A DNA stretch of 64,000 nucleotides from Gammaproteobacteria bacterium (GCA_013287025.1 JABDEN010000002.1:5021-69020); one strand, 5' to 3'. Numbered from the stretch's first letter, positions 56,601-64,000 are shown. A program made the numbers and translations. The notes: generated by a model from the sequence alone, not told the origin.

Positions 56601-57454
56601 ACAATAAACGTTACGAAAAAAAAATTGATTTAACCGTTGGCCATAAAGGAACTTATACCGAACAATTCGTAACTCCTGTTGCATCGGGACGACTCATCAT
56701 CGTTCCATCCGATGTGGAAATGGATGCAAAAAATTACGATATTATTGAATATAAGGATCATCAATTTTGTATTGATAAAACCGATAAATTGCATGCTGAT
56801 TTTAAATTTGCATTTACTCATAAAACTTGTTTAGTTACACGTTATAATAAAGAAATTCATAAAAACCATTCCTATGTTGTCGTAAAAAGTTATAAAAAAA
56901 TGGTGGAATGGTTTGGTAAAGAAAATGTCTCGACCAATGCGGAAGATAAATTAGCAGGCAATGGGATAATGACGATTTGTTACGATAAATATTTAAATGA
57001 ATTATATCCTAACTTTAGCAAGCAATATCCCAGCAATCCTATTTCTTGCTTTCAAGAAGTGAATTCGTTGGTTATCAATTATGGTTTTAAAGATCCGGAT
57101 ATCAAACCATTTTTAAATGCACTTATTCAAGTCCTTATGGAACTAGATTTAAAAGTAATTCCAAAAGTCGTTGAAATTAAAGATAAAGATCGAGAAAAAT
57201 TTATCGCAGAAGTTATTTTAAATTTATCTATTTGCTATCCGCTTCCTAAAGACGTACAACATTTTGACTCAGAAAAATTTAATAACGTTGTGACAGACGC
57301 TATTTTAAATAATGTAAAACTTCGCAAGAATCCTTCAAAAACAAGAAGTACGTTAATTGGAGGTTTTGCTGAAACACTTGGTTTAACCACACCGGAATCC
57401 TTAACTACATCTACTTCGGAACAAGAACAACATAGCAAAAAGTTTACAAATTAA
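53690..57454 (+). CDS. Large TPR-like and coiled-coil protein with lysine-rich tract, effector-like
   Basis: 1254 residues, no family recognised. Residues about 40-380 form helical TPR-like pairs (HARISIHNANGAYALALQDA, then AYFYLGKVHFKKGDLAQALDFFKK near 320-345). A basic tract (KKKPKKKKKKK, about residues 386-397) follows; it looks like a nuclear localisation signal but may be only a linker. Residues about 400-900 are long charged helices with coiled-coil character. A globular C-terminal domain (about 930-1220) holds SCFQEVNSLVINYGF, and the tail is Glu/Gln/Ser/Lys-rich (SEQEQHSKKFTN). No signal peptide or membrane segment. Size, coiled coils and tail suit a Dot/Icm effector, but this is inference. 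Confidence 0.75.
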   Translation: MRSSKQAKSAKSARKEKRDNNKQNKNNLKQNKNNLTFSFDNFNMNFYHGMSCLENNQIGEGLAYFVKVSDFTSFEKCEPVLKEIIKHNLLTYMRSYTNRIYQNDAELQKVNEEFNFVFSYYAKLFTDNKSLAQALHIKFIFNYDAHGYDTALKIADGMIALDQKPEYYHARISIHNANGAYALALQDAKTAFGLAGNDQQDTYQKIIRNFEKKSQQSEKDTPLIHQAVQLLAEEKIEEGVDLIQTALPLTRRDRISIEEKFADSIYYDAIENLSDDLTNQVRTFELKNCVELGDRIIIKATLLLTLSNIPRDHGNAYFYLGKVHFKKGDLAQALDFFKKTQMIRDPNDELIKATIDSVQEKLAEINTYAAEINLLNDKKIEQNTSKKKPKKKKKKKNTKDQSHEASPDDSIKNEMLQLKEKFEWVSTSLIVAIDKKDIQTFEENTAPLNKIFNDATLMKCENESENKKFHAFFTSHFNKLFSEIFSKIQKIEKQDEAIASALYQHLLILNPLNTNMQSQVNASLQKLQKKNQQSKVEKEKIIEANEKRLEEKNQSETLCNNIKKLPKILQFDNARDELRAALRPEDDDEIDLEKIETTYQTYKNIDLQTLTAELKKALETIKSKDLRTTLLSEQKELDYRIQQQKNIETLYNQIKDNQERERQALIKHEIDQLQSYYLSNNNHIKKITALKTLSLHNNPDSIKAELLVLQSEIKNNADSIAKKISTIGESLQKDSKSTKNEFVIQLSEFKSYFDGILKDLEQDKKNYVQDKKEAEQNIRIIEEKELPLKKLLTKAKLLGESKNELDSLKTKIENLQKTSDEIQTLHQSLSVYPYFKTHLAILNTHALLKNTLQRTQQLLSTHDAFDKTEAALTLDEKFSLIKKYQVTWKGGDAQFIGALLYSDSKTAAKVKLKDSDPLIKDDSPSSIAEKLTTEDDYKINNPQPKNPKKKFFKASKHNYVQVTKTISGIKDNKRYEKKIDLTVGHKGTYTEQFVTPVASGRLIIVPSDVEMDAKNYDIIEYKDHQFCIDKTDKLHADFKFAFTHKTCLVTRYNKEIHKNHSYVVVKSYKKMVEWFGKENVSTNAEDKLAGNGIMTICYDKYLNELYPNFSKQYPSNPISCFQEVNSLVINYGFKDPDIKPFLNALIQVLMELDLKVIPKVVEIKDKDREKFIAEVILNLSICYPLPKDVQHFDSEKFNNVVTDAILNNVKLRKNPSKTRSTLIGGFAETLGLTTPESLTTSTSEQEQHSKKFTN

Positions 57455-57504
57455 GCAAATTTGATTCATTTTCTAAAACCAAATATCCATTCATACGAGG
57501 CTCT

Positions 57505-57931
57505 CTGTATTTTCAAAAGAATATGCCATCAATAGAAATGCTTGTTTCCAAGAAGTTAATTCTTTGGTGATAAATTATGGATTTGATGATCCTGATATTC
57601 AACCCTACCTCAGAACCTTAATTCAAGTCATGATGGAAAAAGAAGTTAAAATTGCTGATCAAGTTTGTAAATACAAAGATAAGGAAAATTTTATTGAAGA
57701 AGTCATCACAAATTTAAATCAATTATTTCCAACACCTCCAACAACTGATTTTTTTGCGGCGAAAAATCTTATGAATCAATCACTAATGCCATTTTTAATT
57801 GTGTACATGCAAGAAAAGTTGCTCCACCTAAGTCTAAGTATCCCAAGCATTCTGTATTGTCATTGAGAAAAACGGCGGTTCCATTTGTACCGAGTGGAAG
57901 TGGGGAATTTAAACCGTTGTCGAAGCCGTGA
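57505..57931 (+). pseudogene. Decayed C-terminal fragment of a paralogue of the preceding gene
   Basis: From about 57510 the sequence reads SVFSKEYAINRNACFQEVNSLVINYGFDDPDIQPYL (in pieces), closely matching FSKQYPSNPISCFQEVNSLVINYGFKDPDIKPFL of the upstream gene (about residues 1107-1143). Near 57770-57785 the matching frame shifts by one base: ESITNAIFNCVHARK, matching VVTDAILNNVKLRK, is in another frame and continues to a stop at 57929-57931 (..SGSGEFKPLSKP). The N-terminal 1100 residues are absent. This is a remnant of a tandem duplication, with its own different C-terminal tail. Confidence 0.82.
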
Positions 57932-57951
57932 TGGACATTGCCTAATCCTCT

Positions 57952-57982
57952 CGTCGTCCCGCGGCTTGTCCGCGGGACGACG
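57952..57982. repeat. Palindromic repeat, family A, short form
   Basis: CGTCGTCCCGCGGCTTGTCC directly joined to GCGGGACGACG, a 31-base hairpin that has lost the inner halves and the spacer. It lies 19 bases beyond the pth stop. Confidence 0.85.
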
Positions 57983-58000
57983 AATAACTCTAGAAACAAT

Positions 58001-58579
58001 TTATAAAGTATGCAACCGCATCATCGCTTTTTGAAACTGCCCATCTAACAGTAAAGAGACTTCCGGATAAGCTTTCTCCAAAGCCAAATCTATTTTTTGA
58101 CGATCACTTTTGCTCGGCGGTTGCAAAACATAATTGATGACTTCCTTGCGCATACCTGGATGACCAACGCCAATGCGTAAGCGGTAAATTTTTTTAGATC
58201 CAAACTGTTCAATAATGTCAGACAAACCATTATGCCCACCCGCACCCCCATCAAATTTCAGCCGAATATCACCGACAGGAAGATCGATATCGTCATGCGC
58301 AATGAGGATATTTTCTGTCGGAATTTTATAAAAATTAGCGACCGACTGGACTGAACGCCCACTACAATTCATATAAGTCGTCGGAATGAGTAAATGATAC
58401 TCTTGTTGATTTTCGCGGATAAACGCATGGAATCCGTGGAATTTTTTTTCTGGTTTTAAGCTCACATTGGCAAGGCGGGCCAGTTCTTCAATAAACCAAG
58501 CCCCCGCATTGTGGCGGGTATTGTCATATTCGGGCCCTGGGTTTCCTAGCCCGACGAAAAGTTGAATTCCGGATGGCAT
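58001..58579 (-). CDS. pth: Peptidyl-tRNA hydrolase
   Basis: Releases tRNA from prematurely dropped peptidyl-tRNA. 192 residues with FVGLGNPGPEYDNTRHNAG (in pieces, catalytic His near residue 25), TYMNCSGRSV, HDDIDLPVG and the GGHNGLSDI lid. The open frame reaches 58666 through a family A palindrome; ATG at 58579 is the conserved start. It follows rplY, as in many gammaproteobacteria. Confidence 0.95.
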   Translation of the reverse strand: MPSGIQLFVGLGNPGPEYDNTRHNAGAWFIEELARLANVSLKPEKKFHGFHAFIRENQQEYHLLIPTTYMNCSGRSVQSVANFYKIPTENILIAHDDIDLPVGDIRLKFDGGAGGHNGLSDIIEQFGSKKIYRLRIGVGHPGMRKEVINYVLQPPSKSDRQKIDLALEKAYPEVSLLLDGQFQKAMMRLHTL

Positions 58580-58627
58580 GATATTTAATCCATGTAACAT
58601 TCTCAACCGCCGCATCGCCACCAACCT

Positions 58628-58708
58628 CGTCGTCCCGCGGCTTGTCCGCGGGATCCAGAAATACATTGTCGCTGCACCTGGATCCCGCGGACAAGCCGCG
58701 GGACGACG
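58628..58708. repeat. Palindromic repeat, family A
   Basis: Consensus arms with spacer AAATACATTGTCGCTGCAC between rplY and pth. Read through, it adds the residues RTSRGTTR to the false N-terminus of pth. Confidence 0.92.
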
Positions 58709-58720
58709 GTTATGGGTAAA

Positions 58721-59422
58721 TTATTCCTTATTCTCACCCTCAGCAGCAGCTGGCTTTTCTTCACCTTCGAGAGCTGCGCCTTCGGCAGGTGCTTCACCAC
58801 CTTCTTCAGCAGCCACCACCGGCACTTCTTCTTCAATGACTCTTGGTACATGAAGCGAAATAACTGGCGCATCACGGCCTTCAGTGCCTTGTGCAAAGGC
58901 AGTTAATTCAACGCCTTTAGGCAAGGTTAATTGGCTCAAATGGATAACATCATCTAACTCCATTCCACTGGCATCAACTTTGATGAATTCTGGCAAATCT
59001 GCTGGTAAACAAGAGACTTCTACGTCACTTAATTGATGCGAGAATACACCACCTGCTTTCAAACCAGGAGCCACATCTTCCCCTTCAAAATGTAAGGGTA
59101 CATGCATGTTCAATTTTTGATCTGCTCTGACTCGTAAAAAATCGATATGGGTAATGCGAGGTTTGGCGGGGTGTCTTTGCATGGCTTTTAAAATCACTTT
59201 TTCGCTCTTTTTGCCCACATTTAACGTTAAAATGTGAGAATAAAAAGCTTCATTGGCTAAAGCATGCATGGTTTTATTATGGTCGAGGGTTAAAGCAACT
59301 GCATCTTCCCCTGCACCATAAACAATAGCTGGAATTTGATCCGCTACACGCAGGCGGCGGCTCGCACCCCTCCCCGTATTTTCGCGAACAGTAGCATCCA
59401 GTTCAAATTTAATCGCTGACAT
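58721..59422 (-). CDS. rplY: Ribosomal protein L25, long TL5/Ctc form
   Basis: Binds 5S rRNA in the large subunit. 233 residues: the N-terminal L25 domain (FELDATVRENTGRGASRRLR), the C-terminal CTC/TL5 domain (about 95-190) and an acidic Ala/Glu-rich tail (EEGGEAPAEGAALEGEEKP). The frame is open to a TTG at 59434; ATG at 59422 with GGAGAA upstream is preferred. It follows prs and precedes pth, the usual order. Confidence 0.95.
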   Translation of the reverse strand: MSAIKFELDATVRENTGRGASRRLRVADQIPAIVYGAGEDAVALTLDHNKTMHALANEAFYSHILTLNVGKKSEKVILKAMQRHPAKPRITHIDFLRVRADQKLNMHVPLHFEGEDVAPGLKAGGVFSHQLSDVEVSCLPADLPEFIKVDASGMELDDVIHLSQLTLPKGVELTAFAQGTEGRDAPVISLHVPRVIEEEVPVVAAEEGGEAPAEGAALEGEEKPAAAEGENKE

Positions 59423-59512
59423 AATTTTCTCCAAAAATATTTAAAAATCCTCTCACTGCGACCGTAAGAGGAAAGACCGGTTATTGTACATGAAAAGGTT
59501 GAAAAAGCTAGG

Positions 59513-59546
59513 CGTCGTCCCGCGATTTATTCGCGGGATCCAGTGA
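59513..59546. repeat. Palindromic repeat, family A, left half only
   Basis: CGTCGTCCCGCGATTTATTC.. with inner CGCGGGATCCAGTGACA; the right arm is missing because the prs stop region follows. A truncated copy. Confidence 0.8.
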
Positions 59547-59561
59547 CAACAACTAAAGTCC

Positions 59562-60509
59562 CTAATCCAAAAACATCCGGCTCAACGACCCCGCGCCACT
59601 GATACGGCGGATAGCCTCTGCAATCATATGACTTAAGGTAATAGAACGGATGCGAGAAGAGTTTTTGGCAGCTTCCGTCAGAGGAATGGTATCGGTCACG
59701 ATAAGCTCATCTAATGCAGAAGACTCGATATTTTCAATCGCTTTGCCCGAAAGCACAGGGTGAGTCACATAAGCAACGACTTTTGACGCGCCATGTTCTT
59801 TTAACGCATCCACTGCCTTGGACAGAGTGCTTGCGGTATCCACAATGTCATCAACAATAATACAATCCCTATCTTTTACATCCCCGATGATATGCATGAC
59901 TTGGGCTTCATTTGGCTGAGGTCGTCTTTTGTCAATAATGGCTAAATCAGCGCCCTGAATTCTTTTCGCAATCGCGCGTGCCCTGATCACGCCGCCGACA
60001 TCAGGAGAAACGACCATAATATTGTTATAAGCTTTATGGTGAATATCTTCTAACATAATCGGAGTGCTATATAAGTTATCGACAGGCATGTAGAAAAAGC
60101 CTTGGATTTGATCCGCATGCAAATCTACTGTCACTAACCGACTAATCCCGACGGATGCCATCATATCGGCGACGATTTTTGCGGTAATTGGTACTCGGGC
60201 CGATCGAACACGTCTATCTTGACGCGCATAACCAAAATAAGGCACGACAGCAGTGATCCGAGCAGCTGATGCACGACGTAATGCATCTGCCATAATAATC
60301 AATTCCATGAGGTTATCGTTGGAAGGCGCCGACGTTGATTGCACCACAAAAATATCCCTACCGCGGACATTTTCCTGAATTTCAACCATGGTTTCGCCGT
60401 CACTAAAACGACCCACTAATGCTTTTCCGAGAGGAAGATTAAGATGTTCAACAACACGTTCTGCAAGTTCGTGATTAGCATTTCCGCTAAAAATCATTAT
60501 TTCAGGCAC
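59562..60509 (-). CDS. prs: Ribose-phosphate pyrophosphokinase
   Basis: Makes PRPP from ribose-5-phosphate and ATP for nucleotide, NAD and amino-acid synthesis. 315 residues with [10 protein letters not shown] (about 36-45), [10 protein letters not shown] (about 96-105), [13 protein letters not shown] and the PRPP-binding [14 protein letters not shown] (about 216-229). The start is GTG at 60509 with AGGA about seven bases upstream. tRNA-Gln lies just upstream on the same strand. Confidence 0.96.
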   Translation of the reverse strand: MPEIMIFSGNANHELAERVVEHLNLPLGKALVGRFSDGETMVEIQENVRGRDIFVVQSTSAPSNDNLMELIIMADALRRASAARITAVVPYFGYARQDRRVRSARVPITAKIVADMMASVGISRLVTVDLHADQIQGFFYMPVDNLYSTPIMLEDIHHKAYNNIMVVSPDVGGVIRARAIAKRIQGADLAIIDKRRPQPNEAQVMHIIGDVKDRDCIIVDDIVDTASTLSKAVDALKEHGASKVVAYVTHPVLSGKAIENIESSALDELIVTDTIPLTEAAKNSSRIRSITLSHMIAEAIRRISGAGSLSRMFLD

Positions 60510-60567
60510 AGTGTTTTCCTTAGGGTTTCTGAATTGAATGTTACTATAATAATATATCTTTGCTCAA

Positions 60568-60642
60568 TGGCTGGGGTGCTAGGGATCGAACCTAGGAATG
60601 CCGGGATCAAAACCCGGTGCCTTACCGCTTGGCTACACCCCA
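60568..60642 (-). tRNA. tRNA-Gln (anticodon UUG)
   Basis: 75 bases from TGGGGTGTAGCC to ..CACCCCAGCCA. The acceptor stem TGGGGTG pairs with CACCCCA after the normal Gln-type first base; the anticodon loop TTTTGAT with TTG is closed by CCGGG/CCCGG; the T loop GGTTCGATCC is standard; CCA is encoded. It is nearly the same as E. coli tRNA-Gln(UUG), and its place before prs is common in gammaproteobacteria. Confidence 0.97.
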
Positions 60643-60743
60643 ATAGAGATGACCGTTATTTATTTTATGTCGTAACTATAGGGCGCTTATTTTGCTGACT
60701 CTTAGAGTCCATGTCAATAACTTTATGAGTATAAAAGTGAGGA

Positions 60744-61367
60744 TTAAATATTCCAATTGCTCACGACGATTTTGACATTAAGCGTTGGATCGGCCAAGAA
60801 AATTTTGGTGGGAAGATCGATGTCTTTCACTGCGCGGTAATCCAGATAACGTACTGTCCAACCTGATTGCACTAACTGGGTTAAATGATTATAGGTATCA
60901 TAACTTTTGTGTGAAGCAGATCCTGGAACCGGCAACCCGCGGATCCAATAATATAAATTAGAAACCGGAATTTGCAGACCTGTTTTTTGCGCGAGCAAGC
61001 CTTCAGGGGTACTGGCGCTTGTTGTTTTACCATCGGACGATTCCATGGTAACTTTGCCTGGTCTACCCGCTAATTTCACGGTATTTGAACCCATTGGCCC
61101 AAAAAGAGAGATGTTATAATTGCTGTGACTTTGTTGCCATTTCATATTGGCAGTATTGGAATCATTTTTTGCATTATTACGAATGGAGATTAAGGCATCC
61201 AGATTCCAATTTTGTATACTCGAAAGACTCGTCACGCGATTTTCAACCGGAATAACTTTATTCTCCGGGGCAGTGCTCGTCGCTTGCTGCTGTTGTTGGT
61301 TCACTGTCGCGCAAGAAGCAAGCAGTGAAATTAAGAAAAAACATGTGAGGGACTTGAGTATATCCAT
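60744..61367 (-). CDS. lolB: Outer-membrane lipoprotein-insertion protein LolB
   Basis: Receives lipoproteins from LolA and inserts them into the outer membrane. 207 residues with a lipoprotein signal (LKSLTCFFLISLLASC, Cys 19), then WNLDALISIRNNAKNDSNTANMKW, LLAQKTGLQIPVSNLYYWIRGLPVPG (in pieces) and the C-terminal Lys/Val strands. Normal length. In other gammaproteobacteria ispE follows lolB; here tRNA-Gln comes next with no ispE. Confidence 0.93.
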   Translation of the reverse strand: MDILKSLTCFFLISLLASCATVNQQQQQATSTAPENKVIPVENRVTSLSSIQNWNLDALISIRNNAKNDSNTANMKWQQSHSNYNISLFGPMGSNTVKLAGRPGKVTMESSDGKTTSASTPEGLLAQKTGLQIPVSNLYYWIRGLPVPGSASHKSYDTYNHLTQLVQSGWTVRYLDYRAVKDIDLPTKIFLADPTLNVKIVVSNWNI

Positions 61368-61442
61368 AAATAAAAGTATAAAGGCTGTTTCACGTAGATT
61401 GCAAATGAATTTATTAAGTGCTGTTTATAAAGAGTATATGTT

Positions 61443-62534
61443 ATGGGCATAAAATGCGGAATTGTGGGGCTACCGAACGTTGGAAAATCAACCTTATTTA
61501 ATTGTTTAACGAAAGCAGGTGTCGATGCGGCCAACTATCCTTTTTGCACGATAGAACCAAATGTTGGCGTCGTCCCGGTACCTGATCCACGTTTGCAAAA
61601 ATTGGCTGAAATTGTTAAACCCGAACGTATTCTCCCCACGACGATGGAATTTGTTGATATCGCAGGATTGGTGAAGGGCGCATCCGAAGGCGAAGGATTA
61701 GGAAACAAATTTCTTGCCAATATACGTGAAACCGATGCGATTGCACATGTTGTCCGCTGCTTCGTGAATGACGATGTGGTCCATGTTGCAGGCAAAATTG
61801 CACCATTAAGCGATATCGAAACCATTAACACAGAACTTGCACTCGCCGATCTCGATACCATTTCTCGCGCTTTGTTACGCTTACAAAAACAAGTGAAAAG
61901 CGGAGATAAAGCAGCCGCGGTGGAAGCCCAATTATTTGAAAAGGTCAAAGAACACCTGAATAAAGGATTACCCGCTCGGTCGGTCACCTTAACCAAGGAA
62001 GAGAAATTTTCACTCAAATCTTTACAGTTACTCACGTTAAAACCGACTTTATATATCGCGAATGTGGCAGAAGATGGTTTCGAACAAAATCCTTTTTTAG
62101 ATGAAGTCAAAAAACTCGCCGAGTCAGAAAACGCAGTCGTCGTCGCAATTTGCGCATCGATCGAAGCAGAAATTGCGGATTTAGATGACGCAGAAAAAGT
62201 GGAATTTTTGAAAGATTTAAACTTATCAGAACCCGGCCTCGATCGCGTCATTCATGCGGGATATAAACTGTTAGGGTTAGAAACATTTTTCACGGCGGGT
62301 GAAAAAGAAGTTCGCGCATGGACCATTCCCACGCACGCCAAAGCCCCTGAAGCCGCCGGCGTCATTCATACTGATTTCGAAAAAGGATTTATCCGTGCCG
62401 AAGTCATAGGATATGAAGACTACATTAAATACCGCGGCGAACAAGGCGCAAAAGATGCGGGCAAATGGCGCCTCGAAGGCAAAGACTACCCCGTCAAAGA
62501 TGGGGATGTGATGCATTTTCGGTTTAATGTGTAA
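61443..62534 (+). CDS. ychF: Ribosome-binding ATPase YchF
   Basis: An OBG-family P-loop protein that prefers ATP and binds ribosomes; linked to stress and translation quality. 363 residues: [12 protein letters not shown] (8-19), [20 protein letters not shown] (in pieces, about 69-88), the NVAE nucleotide motif near residue 203 and the C-terminal TGS domain. It is divergent from lolB with a gap of 75 bases. Confidence 0.97.
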   Translation: MGIKCGIVGLPNVGKSTLFNCLTKAGVDAANYPFCTIEPNVGVVPVPDPRLQKLAEIVKPERILPTTMEFVDIAGLVKGASEGEGLGNKFLANIRETDAIAHVVRCFVNDDVVHVAGKIAPLSDIETINTELALADLDTISRALLRLQKQVKSGDKAAAVEAQLFEKVKEHLNKGLPARSVTLTKEEKFSLKSLQLLTLKPTLYIANVAEDGFEQNPFLDEVKKLAESENAVVVAICASIEAEIADLDDAEKVEFLKDLNLSEPGLDRVIHAGYKLLGLETFFTAGEKEVRAWTIPTHAKAPEAAGVIHTDFEKGFIRAEVIGYEDYIKYRGEQGAKDAGKWRLEGKDYPVKDGDVMHFRFNV

Positions 62535-62667
62535 AAAAACAGTATTGCGGGATGATTATGAATGAATCCCGCTATGTGCAATCATAAAATAATTTAATAC
62601 CCCTATTCAGAATCTCTGCAATTCCATAGCTCGCCAATTCCCCGCTCCACAACCACGAGTTTTAATA

Positions 62668-62695
62668 TTGCTTTTGTATATACAAAGTATATAAT
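62668..62695 (+). promoter_or_regulatory. Promoter with palindromic operator for the RHH gene
   Basis: TTGCTT (62668-62673), a 16-base spacer and a perfect TATAAT (62690-62695). A perfect 14-bp palindrome TTTGTATATACAAA (62673-62686) fills the spacer. A ribbon-helix-helix protein dimer binding there would block RNA polymerase, so the following gene probably represses itself. Confidence 0.75.
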
Positions 62696-62734
62696 TTTCA
62701 GCATATGAACCTAATGACACTGAGGTAAGAATAT

Positions 62735-63043
62735 ATGAAAAATTCGCCTAAAAAAGTAAATTCAGAAAAGGCTTGGGATAAACGCGAACTAGGTGCATCA
62801 GAAAAGCATGTGCGCAAAGCTTCTCCTGAAAGAGAAAAAGCACTTGATGAACGACTTGGTTTACAAACAATCTCTATTCGGTTACAGAAAAGTTTAATTA
62901 TTAATCTTAAAAAATTAGCCGAAGAAGATGGCATAGGTTATCAACCTTACATAAGACAGGTGTTAATGCGTTATGTACGCAAATTAGATTCCGAGCGAAG
63001 AGCGAAAGCAAAACATGAAAAACACATATTGGGTGCGAGGTAA
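62735..63043 (+). CDS. Ribbon-helix-helix (CopG/BrnA-like) DNA-binding protein
   Basis: A 102-residue protein with a basic N-terminal half and an RHH domain near 45-90 (LGLQTISIRLQKSLIINLKKLA, in pieces; GIGYQPYIRQVLMRYVRKL). The pattern resembles antitoxins of the BrnA and CopG groups. No toxin gene lies in the 200 bases before it or in the repeat-rich stretch behind it, so it is an orphan. A promoter with an internal palindrome is 40 bases upstream. The function is probably autorepression plus possibly other targets. Confidence 0.78.
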   Translation: MKNSPKKVNSEKAWDKRELGASEKHVRKASPEREKALDERLGLQTISIRLQKSLIINLKKLAEEDGIGYQPYIRQVLMRYVRKLDSERRAKAKHEKHILGAR

Positions 63044-63045
63044 AG

Positions 63046-63128
63046 ACCCTCACCCCAACCCCTTGTATGTTAGAACCCTCTCCCCTCGCTTCACTCCGGG
63101 AGAGGGGAACTAATTTTTTTTTCAATTC
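63046..63128. repeat. REP-like repeat, family E (ACCCTCACCCCAACCCC / GGGAGAGGGGA)
   Basis: ACCCTCACCCCAACCCC, CCCTCTCCCCTCGCTTCACTCC and GGGAGAGGGGAACTAATTTTTTTTT: the CTCTCCCC and GGGGAGAG-type parts can pair as a stem followed by T. Similar sequence, ending in the same GAGAGGGGAACTAATTTTT, occurs at 63531-63652. It may end the transcript of the RHH gene. Confidence 0.75.
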
Positions 63129-63282
63129 CATTCCTCATCAATCGATGAAATAAATGACAAAAAAGCCCATAAGGCGCATTCTGATTAAAAATCACTCAAA
63201 TAATGGTGTCTGTGAATATATTTATTAATGATAAAATATAGTTTGATGCATAGTTAATTAAAAATAACTTTCAGGGGGATTT

Positions 63283-63522
63283 ATGAAAAAGATATATTTA
63301 TTAACAACTGCCATTATTTTTTGTCTTATCACTATTTCTGCGAATGCAACTCCAAGAGGTTTTACTGTAAAAAACCTTGTTGGAAATGTTGATTGCAAAG
63401 CAACGGTTGATACATGGTGCTACCAATATCATAATCGCGCTCCAGGCGTTCCAGAAACGACGACGGGCGTATATTATTCTAAAGGTAATAACACGACGTG
63501 TTATTACATTTGCAATTATTAA
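63283..63522 (+). CDS. Small secreted cysteine-containing protein of unknown function
   Basis: 79 residues: a Sec signal peptide (KKIYLLTTAIIFCLITISANA, cleaved after about residue 22) and a mature part of about 57 residues with four cysteines (DCKATVDTWCYQ, NTTCYYICNY) that could form two disulfides. AGGGGG lies seven bases before the ATG. No family recognised. It is flanked by REP-like repeats on both sides, in a gene-poor end region. Confidence 0.7.
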   Translation: MKKIYLLTTAIIFCLITISANATPRGFTVKNLVGNVDCKATVDTWCYQYHNRAPGVPETTTGVYYSKGNNTTCYYICNY

Positions 63523-63530
63523 TACTAAAA

Positions 63531-63652
63531 ACCCTCACCCCAACCCCTCTCCCGCAAGCGGTAGAGGGGAAAGTAAGCTGAACTTTCAACAAACCCTCAC
63601 CCTAGCCACTCGTTTTACTCCAGGAGAGGGGAACTAATTTTTTTTTCAATTC
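63531..63652. repeat. Two REP-like repeats, family E, in tandem
   Basis: ACCCTCACCCCAACCCCTCTCCC..GAGGGGA (63531-63571) followed by ACCCTCACCCTAGCC..GGAGAGGGGAACTAATTTTT (63593-63652). The second ends exactly like the copy at 63046-63128. Confidence 0.78.
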
Positions 63653-63688
63653 TCCGCTCCCACTTGGTACGGGGATGGCTAGAAAGTG

Positions 63689-63706
63689 GGGTGGATTAAT
63701 CCACCC
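63689..63706. other. Perfect 18-bp palindrome
   Basis: GGGTGGATTAATCCACCC with no spacer. It lies in the stretch 63653-63784 where I see no gene; it may be a repeat fragment or protein site. Confidence 0.5.
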
Positions 63707-63784
63707 TTGTCTCAGGTGTTCCCTCAGCTATTTGCCCCCGGCGGGATTTTGTGTTGCTGATAGGGGGGATTGCGTATATGAGCA

Positions 63785-64000
63785 TTAGGTATTAAATTGA
63801 CCACTGTTGGTGGCAATAACTGTACATGTGATCACGAAATTATCCTCTTCATCATAAGAAAGCCCCAGATTTGAAGTTGGTGGATTAATAAGCCCATGGC
63901 TCTCCTCATTCTTGCACCAAGTTACCTGACTGATAGTTAAAGTTTTTCCATTGAAATATTGAGTATCAGTTGGGGTTGACTGGTATTGACCTCCTGCGGC
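63785..64000 (-). CDS. Partial hypothetical protein (C-terminal 71 residues)
   Basis: A minus-strand frame is open from the right edge to a TAA at 63785-63787. The visible part includes YFNGKTLTISQVTWC, ESHGLINPPTSNLGLSYD and NFVITCTVIATNSGQFNT. It has two cysteines and alternating hydrophobic residues that suggest beta strands, and looks like a small secreted protein. No family is recognised. The start lies beyond the window. Confidence 0.6.
   Translation of the reverse strand, partial: AAGGQYQSTPTDTQYFNGKTLTISQVTWCKNEESHGLINPPTSNLGLSYDEEDNFVITCTVIATNSGQFNT

Noticed and set aside
58580..58666. N-terminal extension of peptidyl-tRNA hydrolase
   Set aside because: Translated family A repeat; the conserved start is at 58579.
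61535..62251. A 238-codon minus-strand open frame
   Set aside because: Antisense to the well-conserved ychF; its translation is Ser/Phe-rich low complexity typical of a shadow frame.
62547..62572. Hairpin GCGGGAT..ATCCCGC after ychF as a terminator
   Set aside because: The loop is long and no T run follows; it may be a repeat remnant, so I did not list it as a terminator.

Overview
The window is a chromosomal segment of a gammaproteobacterium of the order Legionellales (Legionella, Coxiella, Aquicella and Berkiella relatives). The main reason is a large Dot/Icm (type IVB secretion) locus whose gene order, icmP-O-(N)-M-L-K-E-G-C-D-J-B followed by icmF/icmH, matches the Legionella/Coxiella arrangement. 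Ankyrin proteins, coiled-coil proteins and other effector-like genes, an AT-rich coding style and many short palindromic repeats fit an intracellular, eukaryote-associated life. I cannot name the genus from the sequence alone.

Layout. 1-2.8 kb: two tandem ankyrin-repeat genes and a glycine-rich membrane protein. 2.9-9.8 kb: a polyamine cluster (speA, aguA, aguB and a deoxyhypusine-synthase-like gene) followed by nadE. 9.9-18.1 kb: two related glycosyltransferases flanking a sugar-nucleotide pair (UDP-glucose-type dehydrogenase and GDP-mannose 3,5-epimerase-like enzyme) and an 857-residue protein with the architecture of the eukaryotic major vault protein. 18.1-24.3 kb: hemB-gspC-Sel1 lipoprotein, rsmJ, a DedA protein, accB-accC and fis.

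24.3-49.6 kb: the secretion locus. icmH-icmF lie on the plus strand. They are separated from icmB by an amino-acid permease, a decayed IS607-type element with an intact tnpB, and a vapBC pair whose toxin end has been altered by the insertion. The main cluster icmP to icmB lies on the minus strand. It carries three icmL paralogues plus icmM, and a plus-strand pagP between icmN and icmO. The icmT-S-R-Q genes that precede icmP in Legionella are not here; dksA occupies that side.

49.6-62.6 kb: dksA, the hemA-prfA-prmC overlapping operon, a 1254-residue TPR/coiled-coil protein with a frameshifted remnant of a paralogue behind it, then pth-rplY-prs-tRNA-Gln-lolB (minus) and ychF (plus). The ispE gene that usually sits between lolB and prs is absent. 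62.6-64 kb: a ribbon-helix-helix regulator with a palindromic operator inside its promoter, a small secreted cysteine protein, REP-like repeats and a partial gene at the edge.

At least five families of palindromic or REP-like repeats are scattered between genes. The main one is an about 80-bp perfect-arm inverted repeat with about a dozen full or partial copies. Two or three copies are nested inside a second palindrome, so one repeat family has inserted into another. The most unusual single item is the vault-like protein at 11.8-14.3 kb. Start codons were re-evaluated by Shine-Dalgarno position; several differ from the longest reading frame.
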